Source: a virus | Length of the DNA: 36,012 bases | Strand: one strand, 5' to 3' | IMG/VR virus record: IMGVR_UViG_3300027971_000122 | Coordinates: 1-36,012 of that record | Shown here: positions 28,338 through 36,012 of the stretch, in pieces | Layout of the letters: the number at the start of each line of letters is the position of its first letter | Position numbering within the stretch: position 1 is the stretch's first letter | Program-made: the position numbers and the translations under genes | Notes under the pieces: model-generated | The model's input: the letters and a program-made list of their open reading frames with translations, nothing else | Told to the model about the DNA's origin: nothing | Database searches by the model: none

Positions 28338-28406
28338 TAATACTAGCAGCCAAAAACAAGAAAACCATTAGGGAAAACCCTAATAAAGCACTGATCGTTT
28401 ATCCAG
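28338..28406. repeat. Control module B (69-bp element shared with 20992-21060)
   Basis: It contains a leftward extended -10 (TGCTAGTAT), the palindrome TAGGG-AAAA-CCCTA (28369-28382) and a degenerate CTGA-N8-CCAG box. It is ungapped against module A at 49 of 69 identities. Confidence 0.7.
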
Positions 28407-28465
28407 TAAACAACAAAAAAGCCGGAAAAACGAAGCGAAGCGCAATAGTTCTGTATCTGTTCCCC

Positions 28466-28489
28466 TATAATCGCTGTACATTCATACAG
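28466..28489 (+). promoter_or_regulatory. TATAAT -10 box followed by a perfect LexA-type box
   Basis: TATAAT at 28466-28471 is followed after two bases by CTGT-ACATTCAT-ACAG (28474-28489). The box would cover the transcription start of the packaging genes, ten bases before the ATG at 28500. The -35 is poor, so activation or a strong -10 must compensate. Confidence 0.6.
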
Positions 28490-28499
28490 TAGATAGGAT

Positions 28500-29171
28500 A
28501 TGACACTAAGCCGCAAAGCAATCAGGGAAGCACTGGACACTACGCCAATAGATCAAATCCTAGGTGTAGCAGATAAGGGCTTAACCCATAAGCAAAAGAA
28601 GTTTGCCAAAGAGATAGCCAAGGGCGCGACTAAAGCCGATGCATACAGAAAAGCCTACAAAGCCGATGCTAGTCCGCATAGCCTGAGAAAAGACCCCTAC
28701 ACGCTTTCCGCTAATCCAAGGATACGCCAAGAGATTGAAGCGTATGAGCTAGCTATTCAGGCAGCAGAACATCGAACCCCTAGTGCTTTGAGGGATTTGG
28801 TGATTCATTCGCTAGTACAAACCCTCATCGATCCCGAGACTGGAGCGGCGCAGCGTATCCAAGCGGCGAAGGTACTTGGCACAGTCACAGAAGTGGCAGC
28901 ATTTACCGACCGGAAAGAAGTCACAACGATAACAAGCAGCGAAGACGCGCGCGCTCGAGTCATGCATGAGCTTCGACTATTGATGAACAACGATGCGACC
29001 GATGCGACCGTGATAGATGCAGAATCGCTGATGGCCGAACTCCACCCCCCAGTGGGGGCCACAAGCGTGGAAGCGGAGTCCCGCTCAGAATTACATACTG
29101 TTCCACACGAACAAATTCCATCTTTATCGGACCCCACCCCCTCGATTGAGGAAGACCCCCCGCATATTTAA
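28500..29171 (+). CDS. Terminase small subunit-like protein, 223 aa
   Basis: The N-terminal third fits the small terminase helix-turn-helix family: LTHKQKKFAKEIAKGATKAD then AYRKAYKAD (about residues 28-56) and SANPRIRQEIEAYELAIQ. Such proteins recognise the pac or cos site and load the large subunit. The C-terminal 60 residues are acidic and disordered. It lies 0.3 kb upstream of the large subunit, with the LexA-like gene between. ATG at 28500 follows GATAGGAT. The LexA-type box just before it implies control of packaging genes. Confidence 0.75.
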   Translation: MTLSRKAIREALDTTPIDQILGVADKGLTHKQKKFAKEIAKGATKADAYRKAYKADASPHSLRKDPYTLSANPRIRQEIEAYELAIQAAEHRTPSALRDLVIHSLVQTLIDPETGAAQRIQAAKVLGTVTEVAAFTDRKEVTTITSSEDARARVMHELRLLMNNDATDATVIDAESLMAELHPPVGATSVEAESRSELHTVPHEQIPSLSDPTPSIEEDPPHI

Positions 29172-29183
29172 ACGTTTAAATAT
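29164..29183. promoter_or_regulatory. 20-bp perfect palindrome before the LexA-like gene
   Basis: ATATTTAAACGTTTAAATAT is fully symmetric and covers the stop codon of the upstream gene. Its core TAAACGTTTA recurs at 21119-21128 in region A. It is a candidate operator for autoregulation. Confidence 0.5.
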
Positions 29184-29225
29184 AGATTTTATATTGTGAA
29201 AAAAAAAATATTGATTAGTGAGTCT

Positions 29226-29501
29226 ATGCGTATAACCAAGGCGCATATGAGTTATGAAGAATGTTTACTAACAGCTATGAGCCCGGCCCAGAAAGAAGTC
29301 TTTTTTGTTATAGATGAGTGGTGGAAGAAGTATGGATACAGTCCATCGCTTCGGGACATTGCTTACCATAGAGGAAAGATGGGTCTTGGGAATACGAAGA
29401 AGATCGTGGACAAGTTAGTGGAGTTGGGAGTGATAAAGAAGCTCGACGGAAAAGGTAGGACGATAAGACCCGTCTACATAAATTTTAGGAACTTGGAATA
29501 G
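29226..29501 (+). CDS. Stand-alone LexA-type winged-helix DNA-binding protein, 91 aa
   Basis: Residues 19-83 follow the LexA N-terminal domain: SPAQKEVFFVIDEWWKKYGY, SPSLRDIAYHRGKMGLGN, then TKKIVDKLVELGVIKK and GKGRTIRPVY (wing). LexA itself continues into an S24 peptidase domain; here the protein ends about eight residues after the wing, so it cannot self-cleave. The start is uncertain: GTG 29196, ATG 29226 or ATG 29247 (with AAGG upstream) are all in frame. It is coupled to terminase large subunit through TAGTG. LexA-type boxes in regions A and B are its likely targets, which is inference. Confidence 0.65.
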   Translation: MRITKAHMSYEECLLTAMSPAQKEVFFVIDEWWKKYGYSPSLRDIAYHRGKMGLGNTKKIVDKLVELGVIKKLDGKGRTIRPVYINFRNLE

Positions 29502-30991
29502 TGGATATAGAGAAGCTAGTAGGGGAGTTGCCTCCTAATGAGCAGGAGAAGATTTTATCTTGGGTGTCTACTTATAAAGACGCGCTTGAGAGGGAGAAGT
29601 GTGAGCAGAGCTTCCTACCGTTTGTAAAGAAGATGTGGCCGAGCTTTGTCCACGGGCGTCACCATGCGGTCATGGCTAAGGCGTTCGAAGATGTAGCTTC
29701 TGGGAAAATTAAAAGGCTGGCGATCTCCTGTCCTCCTCGGCATACAAAGAGTCAGTTCGGCTCTTTCCTCTTTCCGGCTTGGTTTTTGGGGAAGTTTCCG
29801 GATAAGAAAGTAATGCAGTCTTCTAATACGTCCGAACTGGCCGTGGGATTTGGTAGGAACGTCAGGAACCTAGTCATGAGTGAGGAGTACTCTAAAGTAT
29901 TCCCGAATGTAAAATTAAGACAGGATAGCAAGTCGGCGGGACGTTGGGCGGTGAACCAGTACGGAGAATACTTCGCTATTGGTGTGGGGGGTACGATGAC
30001 CGGTCGAGGTGCGGATATCGTAATTATTGACGATCCCCACTCGGAACAGGAAGCGACGATAGCCTCTCACGATCCTTCGGTTTATGACTCCGCCTATGAG
30101 TGGTATACCTCCGGTCCTCGTCAGCGTCTCCAACCTAACGGGGCGATAATCATTATCGCTACCAGATGGTCGGAGCGAGATCTCATCGGGAGAGTTTTAA
30201 AAGACGCGGCCGAGCGAGGGAAGGAAGATGAGTGGCGAGTGATTGAGTTTCCCGCGATATTACCCAGCGGGAATCCCCTATGGCCTGAATTCTGGTCTTT
30301 GGATGAACTGTCCGCTTTGAAGGAGGAGCTACCCCCTTCTAAGTGGAATGCTCAGTATCAACAAAGTCCTACGGGAGAAGAGGGTGCAATCGTAAAGAGG
30401 GAGTGGTGGAAAGTCTGGGAACAGGACGACCCCCCGAGGTGTGAATTTATAATTCAGAGTTGGGACACTGCTTTTACCAAAAATGAAAGAAGTGACTATT
30501 CCGCTTGCACAACTTGGGGGGTTTTCCATATGAACGAAAATCCAGAGGATGTACATATCATCCTTTTGGACGCGTTTAAAAAGCGGATGGAGTTTCCAGA
30601 ATTAAAGGAAAGAGCCTACGAGCTTTATATGGACTGGGAGCCTGACGCTTGTATCGTCGAAGCCAAAGCAGCGGGTGCTCCTTTGATATTTGAGTTGAGG
30701 CAGATGGGAATTATGGTGAGCGAATACACACCTAGCCGAGGGAATGACAAGTTTGTCCGTTTAAATTCCGTGACGGATTTAATCAGGTCGGGTAAAGTAT
30801 GGGCACCTGATACTAGGTGGGCGAGGGAACTGATAGAAGAAATGGCTGTATTCCCAAACGGTCAGCATGATGACCTGACTGACAGCGCGACCCAAGCCCT
30901 AATTAGATTTAGACAGGGCGGATTCTTAAGATTAGAGTCCGATGAGAAAGAAGAACTGAAGAGTTTCCGCCGGAAACACATTTACTATTGA
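29501..30991 (+). CDS. terL: Terminase large subunit, 496 aa
   Basis: The ATPase domain has a Walker A variant CPPRHTKS (77-84), Walker B VIIDDPH (174-180) and the coupling motif IIIIATRWSERD. The nuclease domain has SWDTAFT (first acidic residue), CIVEAKAAG and QHDDLTDS (last metal-binding Asp). It pumps DNA into the prohead and cuts concatemers. GTG at 29501 overlaps the previous TAG; the ribosome site is moderate (TTGGA). Length is standard. The portal gene follows seven bases after the stop. Confidence 0.9.
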   Translation: MDIEKLVGELPPNEQEKILSWVSTYKDALEREKCEQSFLPFVKKMWPSFVHGRHHAVMAKAFEDVASGKIKRLAISCPPRHTKSQFGSFLFPAWFLGKFPDKKVMQSSNTSELAVGFGRNVRNLVMSEEYSKVFPNVKLRQDSKSAGRWAVNQYGEYFAIGVGGTMTGRGADIVIIDDPHSEQEATIASHDPSVYDSAYEWYTSGPRQRLQPNGAIIIIATRWSERDLIGRVLKDAAERGKEDEWRVIEFPAILPSGNPLWPEFWSLDELSALKEELPPSKWNAQYQQSPTGEEGAIVKREWWKVWEQDDPPRCEFIIQSWDTAFTKNERSDYSACTTWGVFHMNENPEDVHIILLDAFKKRMEFPELKERAYELYMDWEPDACIVEAKAAGAPLIFELRQMGIMVSEYTPSRGNDKFVRLNSVTDLIRSGKVWAPDTRWARELIEEMAVFPNGQHDDLTDSATQALIRFRQGGFLRLESDEKEELKSFRRKHIYY

Positions 30992-30997
30992 GGCACT

Positions 30998-33310
30998 ATG
31001 GACATTAGCAAATCACTTTATCAAGCCCCTATTGGGATTGAAGACATTATTCCTAACGACGAACCCGCCATTGAGATTGAAATAGAAAATCCCGACGGCG
31101 TGACTATTGGGATTGATGGAATGGAAATATCCATGATGCCGGAAGAAGAGGAGTTTGACGACAACTTGGCCGAAAACATGGACGGCGGAGAACTTCAGAA
31201 AGTTGCCAGCGATATTATTGAAATGGTGGACTCCGACATCAACAGCCGTAAGGACTGGGTAGAGATGTTGGTTAAAGGTCTGGAAGTTCTTGGAATGAAA
31301 TACGAAGAGCGGACAGAACCTTGGAACGGAGCCTGTGGTGTTTACTCTACCGTATTAACTGAAGCGGCTGTAAGGTTTCAATCAGAAACTATTACCGCGA
31401 CCTTCCCCGCTGCTGGCCCGGTTAAAACTGAAATCATCGGAGCGATTGATAAGCTAAAAGAGCAAGCCGCCCAACGAGTGTCGGAAGACATGAATTATCA
31501 GTTGACCGAGATCATGCAGGAGTATCGTCCCGAGCATGAAAGAATGCTCTACTCCTTGGGTCTTTCTGGCTCTGCCTTTAAAAAGGTCTACTACGACATT
31601 TCTTTAGGTCGGCAGACGGCTATCTTTATCCCGGCTGAGGATATTATTATTCCTTACGGCGCTTCAAGCGCCCAGACTTCTGAGCGTTTGACTCACGTCA
31701 TGAGGAAAACCAAGAACGAACTGAAGAAATTACAGGTTTCTGGGTTCTATTTGGATACGGATCTTGGAGAACCCGTCACGATTCACAGTGATGTGGAGAA
31801 AAAGAAGGCCGAAGATCAGGGATATTCCCTAACTGACGACGACCGCTATCAGATTCTTGAGGTTCACATTGACTATGACCTCCCCGGCTACGAGGATGAG
31901 GACGGAATCGCTCTGCCTTACGTCATTACGATTGACCGTGGTACTCAAGAAGTCCTGTCTATCCGCAGAAATTGGGTCGAAGGCGACAAAAACCAGAAGA
32001 AACGCCAGCATTTTGTCCAATATACCTACGTTCCCGGCTTTGGAGCCTACGGTTTGGGTCTTATTCACCTGATTGGTGGGTACGCTAGGGCCGGAACATC
32101 GTTAATCCGACAATTGGTGGATGCTGGTACTCTATCTAACCTCCCCGGCGGACTGAAATCCCGTGGATTGAGGACAAAAGGCGACGACACCCCGATTGCT
32201 CCGGGTGAATTTAGGGATGTGGACGTACCAAGTGGGTCCATTCGGGACAACATCATGCCCCTACCCTATAAAGAACCGTCACAAGTTCTGGCAATGCTCC
32301 TTGAAAAGATCACGGAAGAAGGAAGAAGGCTTGGCTCTATAGCGGATATGAAGATATCCGACATGTCCGCCAACGCTCCTGTGGGTACTACGCTGGCTCT
32401 CTTGGAAAGACAGCTTAAAACCATGTCGGCGGTACAGGCTCGTGTTCATAACTCCATGAAACAAGAGTTCAAGTTACTCAAAGACATCATTCGGGACCAC
32501 ACCGAGGGATCCTATGAGTACGATCCCTCCGAGGGGGAGAGACGAGCCAAGCAAATGGACTACGACATGGTGGACGTTATACCCGTGTCCGATCCCAACT
32601 CCGCCACTATGGCCCAGAGGATCATGCAGTACCAAGCCGTCATCCAGTTGGCTCAAGGCGCTCCCCAGATCTACGATCTACCCCAGCTTCATCGTCAGAT
32701 GATTGACGTTCTGGGGATTAAGAACGCGGAGAAGCTGGTCCCGATTGAGGACGACATGACCCCTCGCGATCCTGTAAGCGAGAACATGGCATTCCTGACC
32801 GGTAAACCTACCAAGGCGTTTATCTACCAAGACCACGATGCCCATATCGCCGTCCATACCTCGATGATGCAGGATCCCATGATCATGGCTCAGATGGGAC
32901 AGAACCCTATGGCCCAACAAATGCAGGGAGCGATCATGGCCCACATTGCCGAACACTTGGCTTTCCAATATAGGAAACAAGTTGAAGAAAGATTGGGAGC
33001 CACCCTACCCGCACCCAACGCGGAACTGAAAGAGGACGTTGAAGTTCAACTGTCTAAGCTGGTGGCTCAAGCATCTGTTCAATTACTTCAGATGCACAAA
33101 GGCCAAGCCGCCCAACAGCAAGCCCAGCAACAGGCTCAGGATCCAATTATCCAAATGCAACAGGCCGAGCTTCAAATTAAACAGCAAGAAGCCCAGACAC
33201 AGGCTCAGAAAGTTCAAGGAGAGCTTCAGATTAAACAGGCTGAACTCCAACTGAAGGCTCAGGAACTTCAGCAGAAGGCCCAGTTTGAAATGGCTAGAAA
33301 TTTACCTTAA
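30998..33310 (+). CDS. Portal protein, P22-like, 770 aa
   Basis: ATG at 30998 has GAGG four bases upstream. An acidic N-terminus (1-60) leads into DINSRKDWVEMLVKGLEVLG, TATFPAAGPVKTEI, SLGLSGSAFKKVYYD and GLIHLIGGYARAGTSLIRQL, segments typical of portal proteins in P22-like and aquatic podophages. The C-terminal 90 residues are a Gln-rich helix that should form the barrel or an extended coil. It sits as expected between terminase and scaffold. As in other portals, no catalytic motif is present. Confidence 0.8.
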   Translation: MDISKSLYQAPIGIEDIIPNDEPAIEIEIENPDGVTIGIDGMEISMMPEEEEFDDNLAENMDGGELQKVASDIIEMVDSDINSRKDWVEMLVKGLEVLGMKYEERTEPWNGACGVYSTVLTEAAVRFQSETITATFPAAGPVKTEIIGAIDKLKEQAAQRVSEDMNYQLTEIMQEYRPEHERMLYSLGLSGSAFKKVYYDISLGRQTAIFIPAEDIIIPYGASSAQTSERLTHVMRKTKNELKKLQVSGFYLDTDLGEPVTIHSDVEKKKAEDQGYSLTDDDRYQILEVHIDYDLPGYEDEDGIALPYVITIDRGTQEVLSIRRNWVEGDKNQKKRQHFVQYTYVPGFGAYGLGLIHLIGGYARAGTSLIRQLVDAGTLSNLPGGLKSRGLRTKGDDTPIAPGEFRDVDVPSGSIRDNIMPLPYKEPSQVLAMLLEKITEEGRRLGSIADMKISDMSANAPVGTTLALLERQLKTMSAVQARVHNSMKQEFKLLKDIIRDHTEGSYEYDPSEGERRAKQMDYDMVDVIPVSDPNSATMAQRIMQYQAVIQLAQGAPQIYDLPQLHRQMIDVLGIKNAEKLVPIEDDMTPRDPVSENMAFLTGKPTKAFIYQDHDAHIAVHTSMMQDPMIMAQMGQNPMAQQMQGAIMAHIAEHLAFQYRKQVEERLGATLPAPNAELKEDVEVQLSKLVAQASVQLLQMHKGQAAQQQAQQQAQDPIIQMQQAELQIKQQEAQTQAQKVQGELQIKQAELQLKAQELQQKAQFEMARNLP

Positions 33311-33319
33311 GGAGAATGA

Positions 33320-33517
33320 ATGGACCCTAAAGTATTGAAACTTCTAAATTCAAAATTAGAAGAGAGACGGCAAGAGTTGATTGAGTTTTTGGGTGATGGT
33401 GGGGCTAAATCCTACGATCACTACAAAGAGGTGTGCGGCGTTTTACGTGGGTTGTTGACCGCACAATCAGAGATTAATGACCTACTGCAAAAAATGAAAG
33501 AGTACGAAGATGAGTGA
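33320..33517 (+). CDS. Hypothetical small protein after portal, 65 aa
   Basis: ATG at 33320 follows AAGGAGAATGA. It is all helical (LKLLNSKLEERRQELIEFLG; VCGVLRGLLTAQSEINDLL) and likely a dimeric coiled coil. It resembles short proteins found after portal genes in related phages. The 3' end overlaps the GroES-like gene by eight bases. Function unknown; an assembly role is plausible. Confidence 0.6.
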   Translation: MDPKVLKLLNSKLEERRQELIEFLGDGGAKSYDHYKEVCGVLRGLLTAQSEINDLLQKMKEYEDE

Positions 33518-33920
33518 ATTATTGATAGGCCAAACTCTGGATCCGCAAGGACCAGTATCCGTGTTACCTGAAACAGCCGAAGAAAAAGCAAGACAGTTGC
33601 CGGATCCGCAAACTTACCATGTTCTATGTATGCTCCCCGAAGCAGAAGAAGAATATGAAAGTGGTTTATTAAAAGCAGGTAAAACAATTCAATTTGAAGA
33701 ACTGCTAAGCCCAGTGTTATTCGTGGTCAAGATTGGCCCGGATGCATTTAAAGATGAGAAGCGATTCCCGTCTGGCCCATCATGTAAATCAGGAGACTTC
33801 GTATTGGTTAGACCTAATACTGGAACCCGCATGAAAATTCATGGCCGTGAGTTCCGCCTAATCAGCGACGACTCCATCGAGGCTACCGTGCAAGATCCAC
33901 GCGGCATCAGCCGAGTATAA
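33510..33920 (+). CDS. GroES-like co-chaperonin, 136 aa
   Basis: After a 35-residue extension the sequence follows the Cpn10 fold: YHVLCMLPEAEEEYESGLLK, LSPVLFVVKIGPDAF, SGDFVLVRPNTGTRMKIHGR and EFRLISDDSIEAT. These match the GroES segments for the barrel strands, the G(D)xVLxxxxxGxxxxxxGxE hairpin and the final DI/DSI strand; the region between them would be the mobile loop. Phage GroES-like proteins (for example T4 gp31) adapt host GroEL to fold capsid protein. Its place between portal and scaffold, before the capsid gene, supports that use. Confidence 0.75.
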   Translation: MSELLIGQTLDPQGPVSVLPETAEEKARQLPDPQTYHVLCMLPEAEEEYESGLLKAGKTIQFEELLSPVLFVVKIGPDAFKDEKRFPSGPSCKSGDFVLVRPNTGTRMKIHGREFRLISDDSIEATVQDPRGISRV

Positions 33921-33929
33921 GGAGCCACT

Positions 33930-34853
33930 ATGGAAAAAGTTGAATTTGAATTTCCTGACGAGACTCAGGAAAACCCCCGCGAGGGCGGTAAAGTTGTCGC
34001 CGTTGAGGAGCCCGAAATTGAAATTGTTGACGATACGCCTGAAGAGGACCGCAACAGAAAACCAATGGACGAAGCCCCCAAGGAAGTAACCGACGAAGAG
34101 CTTAATAAGTACGATGAAAGTGTACAGAAACGTATTAAGCACCTTTCAAAAGGTTACCACGAGGAAAGAAGGGAAAAGGAAAAGGCATTCCGCGAGCGGG
34201 AAGAGGCTGTTAAATTAGCCCAATCCGTCATTGAGGAAAACAAAAAACTTCAGGGTTCTTTATCTCAAGGCCAATCTGCTTTATTGGAGCAAGCTAAGAA
34301 AGTTGTTGCCAACGAATTGGAACAGGCTAAGAGGAAATATAAGGAAGCATACGAGTCCGGAGACTCAGATGCGTTGGTAAATGCACAAGAAGAATTAACT
34401 TCTATCAAGTTTAAAGCTGAAAAAGTTAATAATTTCAAGCCAGCCCCTTTACAAACTGAAGAAAATAATGTACAAATACCACAAACGCGGCAAGAGGTAG
34501 ATCCCAAACTACGTGCGTGGCAGGATAAAAATCAGTGGTTTGGATCAAATCGAGGTATGACGGCCTATGCTTTAGGGCTTCATGAAGATCTTGTGGCGGA
34601 AGGAATCCCTGTCGGAAGCGAACAATACTATAAACGTATTGACTCTGACGTCCAAAAGAGATTCCCAGATGTGTTTGAGTCTGAGAATCCGGATGCTTCT
34701 CCTCCGAAAAAATCAAACGTTGTAGCCCCAGCGACTCGTAGTACAGCGCCGAGAAAAGTCGTACTTACTAAATCGCAGGTGGAAATTGCTAAGCGGCTTG
34801 GAGTTCCATTGGAACTTTACGCCAAAAAAGTTGCTGAAGAGATGAGGAAATAA
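33930..34853 (+). CDS. Capsid assembly scaffolding protein, 307 aa
   Basis: It is acidic at the N-terminus (about residues 1-55), has a long coiled coil (about 60-165, RIKHLSKGYHEERREKEKAF then Glu/Lys/Gln repeats), a linker, and a basic C-terminus (KRLGVPLELYAKKVAEEMRK). This is the classical scaffold layout with a C-terminal capsid-binding helix. ATG at 33930 follows AAGGAGCCACT. Position just before the head genes fits. Scaffold sequence is poorly conserved, so this call rests on architecture and context. Confidence 0.75.
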   Translation: MEKVEFEFPDETQENPREGGKVVAVEEPEIEIVDDTPEEDRNRKPMDEAPKEVTDEELNKYDESVQKRIKHLSKGYHEERREKEKAFREREEAVKLAQSVIEENKKLQGSLSQGQSALLEQAKKVVANELEQAKRKYKEAYESGDSDALVNAQEELTSIKFKAEKVNNFKPAPLQTEENNVQIPQTRQEVDPKLRAWQDKNQWFGSNRGMTAYALGLHEDLVAEGIPVGSEQYYKRIDSDVQKRFPDVFESENPDASPPKKSNVVAPATRSTAPRKVVLTKSQVEIAKRLGVPLELYAKKVAEEMRK

Positions 34854-34855
34854 AC

Positions 34856-35314
34856 ATGGCTGAACAAACTAAAAACGCCCGCGAAACCCGCGAACTAGAT
34901 ACTCGTGAAAAACATGCGCGTCCAACCCGTTGGATGCCCGCCCAGCTTCTACCTGAACCGTACCCGGAAGAAGGTTATGCGTTTCGCTGGATTCGATTGA
35001 GTACTATGGGAATGGCAGACGCAACCAATGTTTCTTCAAAACTTCGTGAAGGATGGGAGCCCGTAAAAGCATCTCAGCATCCAGAAATACAATTGATGGG
35101 CGAATCCACTCGATTCCCCGACAGTATTGAGGTTGGTGGATTGTTGCTTTGCAAAACCCCTATCGAATTCACACGGGACCGTGATGCGTATTACCTGAAA
35201 CAGGCAAGCGATCAAATGAATTCCGTAGACAACACATTCATGCGCGAGAATGATCCTCGTATGCCCCTCTTTAAAGAGCGGTCATCGAAGGTTACTTTCG
35301 GTAAAGGTTTTTAA
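34856..35314 (+). CDS. Head-module protein of unknown function, 152 aa
   Basis: The N-terminus is highly charged (MAEQTKNARETRELDTREKH) and precedes a compact part with RWMPAQLLPEPYPEEGYAFR, IQLMGESTRFPDSIEVGGLL and NTFMRENDPRMPLFKERSSK. I recall similar proteins beside scaffold and capsid genes in uncultured marine phages. It starts two bases after the scaffold stop. It may be a structural or assembly protein; nothing more can be said. Confidence 0.65.
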   Translation: MAEQTKNARETRELDTREKHARPTRWMPAQLLPEPYPEEGYAFRWIRLSTMGMADATNVSSKLREGWEPVKASQHPEIQLMGESTRFPDSIEVGGLLLCKTPIEFTRDRDAYYLKQASDQMNSVDNTFMRENDPRMPLFKERSSKVTFGKGF

Positions 35315-35329
35315 ATTTAGGAGTTAAAT

Positions 35330-35959
35330 ATGGCTTATCCTACCGTTAACGCCCCTTACGGGCTTAAGCCGATCAACTTGATCGGTGGTCAGGTGTTTGC
35401 TGGATCAACTCGCAACTTTTCTATTGCATCTGGTTATGCTGCCAATATCTTTTATGGCGATATTGTTACATTGACCTCTGCTGGTACAGTTGCTGTTTCC
35501 GCACTCGCTGCTGACGCTTCCCCTCTGGCTGGTACAGTCGGAGTTTTCTTGGGCTGTTCATACACAAACCCATCCACAAATCAGAAGATTTTTGCACAAT
35601 ACTGGCCCTCCGGTACAGTGGCTTCTGACGCTCAGGCCATCGTTTGTGACGATCCTGACACACTGTTCAAAGCGGTGAACGTGACTGGAACTACTGTGGA
35701 CGACGCCACATCTGGTTTGTTGCCCGCTTACTTGGGCCTGACTGCTATTGGCAACAACTGCCGTTTGGTTCTGAACACAGGTTCTACAACTAGCGGCGAC
35801 TCACGCGTTGGCATTTACATTGCTGGTACTACTACTAGCTTGCCTTTGCGCGTCGTGGACGTGGTGCCCGATACAGCTAACTCGTCTGGTAACTTTGTTG
35901 AATTCATCGTGAAATTCAACTTCGGTTATCACTCGTATTACAACGCCACTGGCATTTAA
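35330..35959 (+). CDS. Probable capsid decoration/structural protein, 209 aa
   Basis: ATG at 35330 follows AGGAGTTAAAT. The N-terminus MAYPTVNAPYGLKPINLIGG is a pattern that I know from head-module proteins of uncultured aquatic phages. The rest is beta-rich with many Thr, Ser, Gly and Ala (IFYGDIVTLTSAGTVAVSAL; GNFVEFIVKFNFGYHSYYNA). Beta-rich composition, high predicted dose (strong ribosome site) and position next to the major capsid gene suggest decoration or a minor capsid role. Confidence 0.65.
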   Translation: MAYPTVNAPYGLKPINLIGGQVFAGSTRNFSIASGYAANIFYGDIVTLTSAGTVAVSALAADASPLAGTVGVFLGCSYTNPSTNQKIFAQYWPSGTVASDAQAIVCDDPDTLFKAVNVTGTTVDDATSGLLPAYLGLTAIGNNCRLVLNTGSTTSGDSRVGIYIAGTTTSLPLRVVDVVPDTANSSGNFVEFIVKFNFGYHSYYNATGI

Positions 35960-35969
35960 GGAGTAGATC

Positions 35970-36012
35970 ATGGCAATTTCACGCGCACAATTACTGAAGG
36001 AACTCCTGCCCG
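35970..36012 (+). CDS. Major capsid protein, 5' end only
   Basis: ATG at 35970 with AAGGAG seven bases upstream opens a frame beginning MAISRAQLLKELLP, cut by the window edge after 14 codons. This N-terminus matches that of major capsid proteins in many uncultured aquatic phages (ISRAQLLKELLPGLNALFG type), and the position after scaffold is as expected. Confidence 0.7.
   Translation, partial: MAISRAQLLKELLP

Noticed and set aside
1-36012. CRISPR array, insertion sequence or integrase
   Set aside because: No spaced direct repeats, transposase or recombinase motifs were seen; all repeats found are regulatory or intragenic.

Overview
The window is most of a tailed double-stranded DNA bacteriophage genome (class Caudoviricetes). 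It is probably podovirus-like: a P22/pelagiphage-type portal is followed by a scaffold and capsid genes, and the far side of the map carries large low-complexity internal virion proteins plus a 1977-residue giant. No integrase, RNA polymerase, DNA polymerase or endolysin was recognised here. Late genes run off both ends (major capsid at the right edge, a tail/virion gene at the left edge), so the sequence looks like a linearised circular map. Several intergenic sites match the CTGT-N8-ACAG LexA box of gamma- and betaproteobacteria, which hints at such a host. This is inference.

Layout. (1) 1-12326, plus: tail/virion gene end, then large Gln-, Ala- and Gly-rich virion proteins ending in the giant protein, which holds an HExxH motif and an out-of-frame embedded gene with its own ribosome binding site (9226-9402). 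(2) 12323-20952, minus: about 32 tightly overlapping small genes. Distally they include a recombination set (Fe-S PD-(D/E)XK nuclease, Sak3/DUF1071-like annealing protein, SSB-like protein with a DDDLPF tail, Ref-like HNH protein), a ribbon-helix-helix protein and a tRNA-Thr(UGU). Proximally they are mostly microproteins, several with one membrane helix. (3) 20953-21142: divergent control region A. (4) 21143-25246, plus: VRR-NUC-like nuclease, terminator, a consensus promoter followed by about 550 nt of highly structured non-coding sequence (candidate large ncRNA), a second consensus promoter, a ParB-like protein, an SF2 helicase and a Toprim primase-like protein. (5) 25173-28296, minus: a second run of small genes, including one-helix and two-helix membrane proteins. 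(6) 28297-28499: divergent control region B, sharing a 69-bp element with region A. (7) 28500-36012, plus: terminase small subunit, a stand-alone LexA-type winged-helix protein, terminase large subunit, portal, GroES-like co-chaperonin, scaffold, head proteins and the start of the major capsid gene.

How it may work together. Regions A and B each fire leftward into small-gene operons and rightward into replication or packaging genes. Region A carries three LexA-like boxes at exact 21-bp spacing; region B carries one directly after a perfect TATAAT. The phage encodes a LexA DNA-binding domain without the self-cleaving peptidase domain, so a phage regulator that reads SOS-type operators is the main regulatory hypothesis. 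The structured RNA between two consensus sigma70 promoters is the strongest candidate for an undescribed element.
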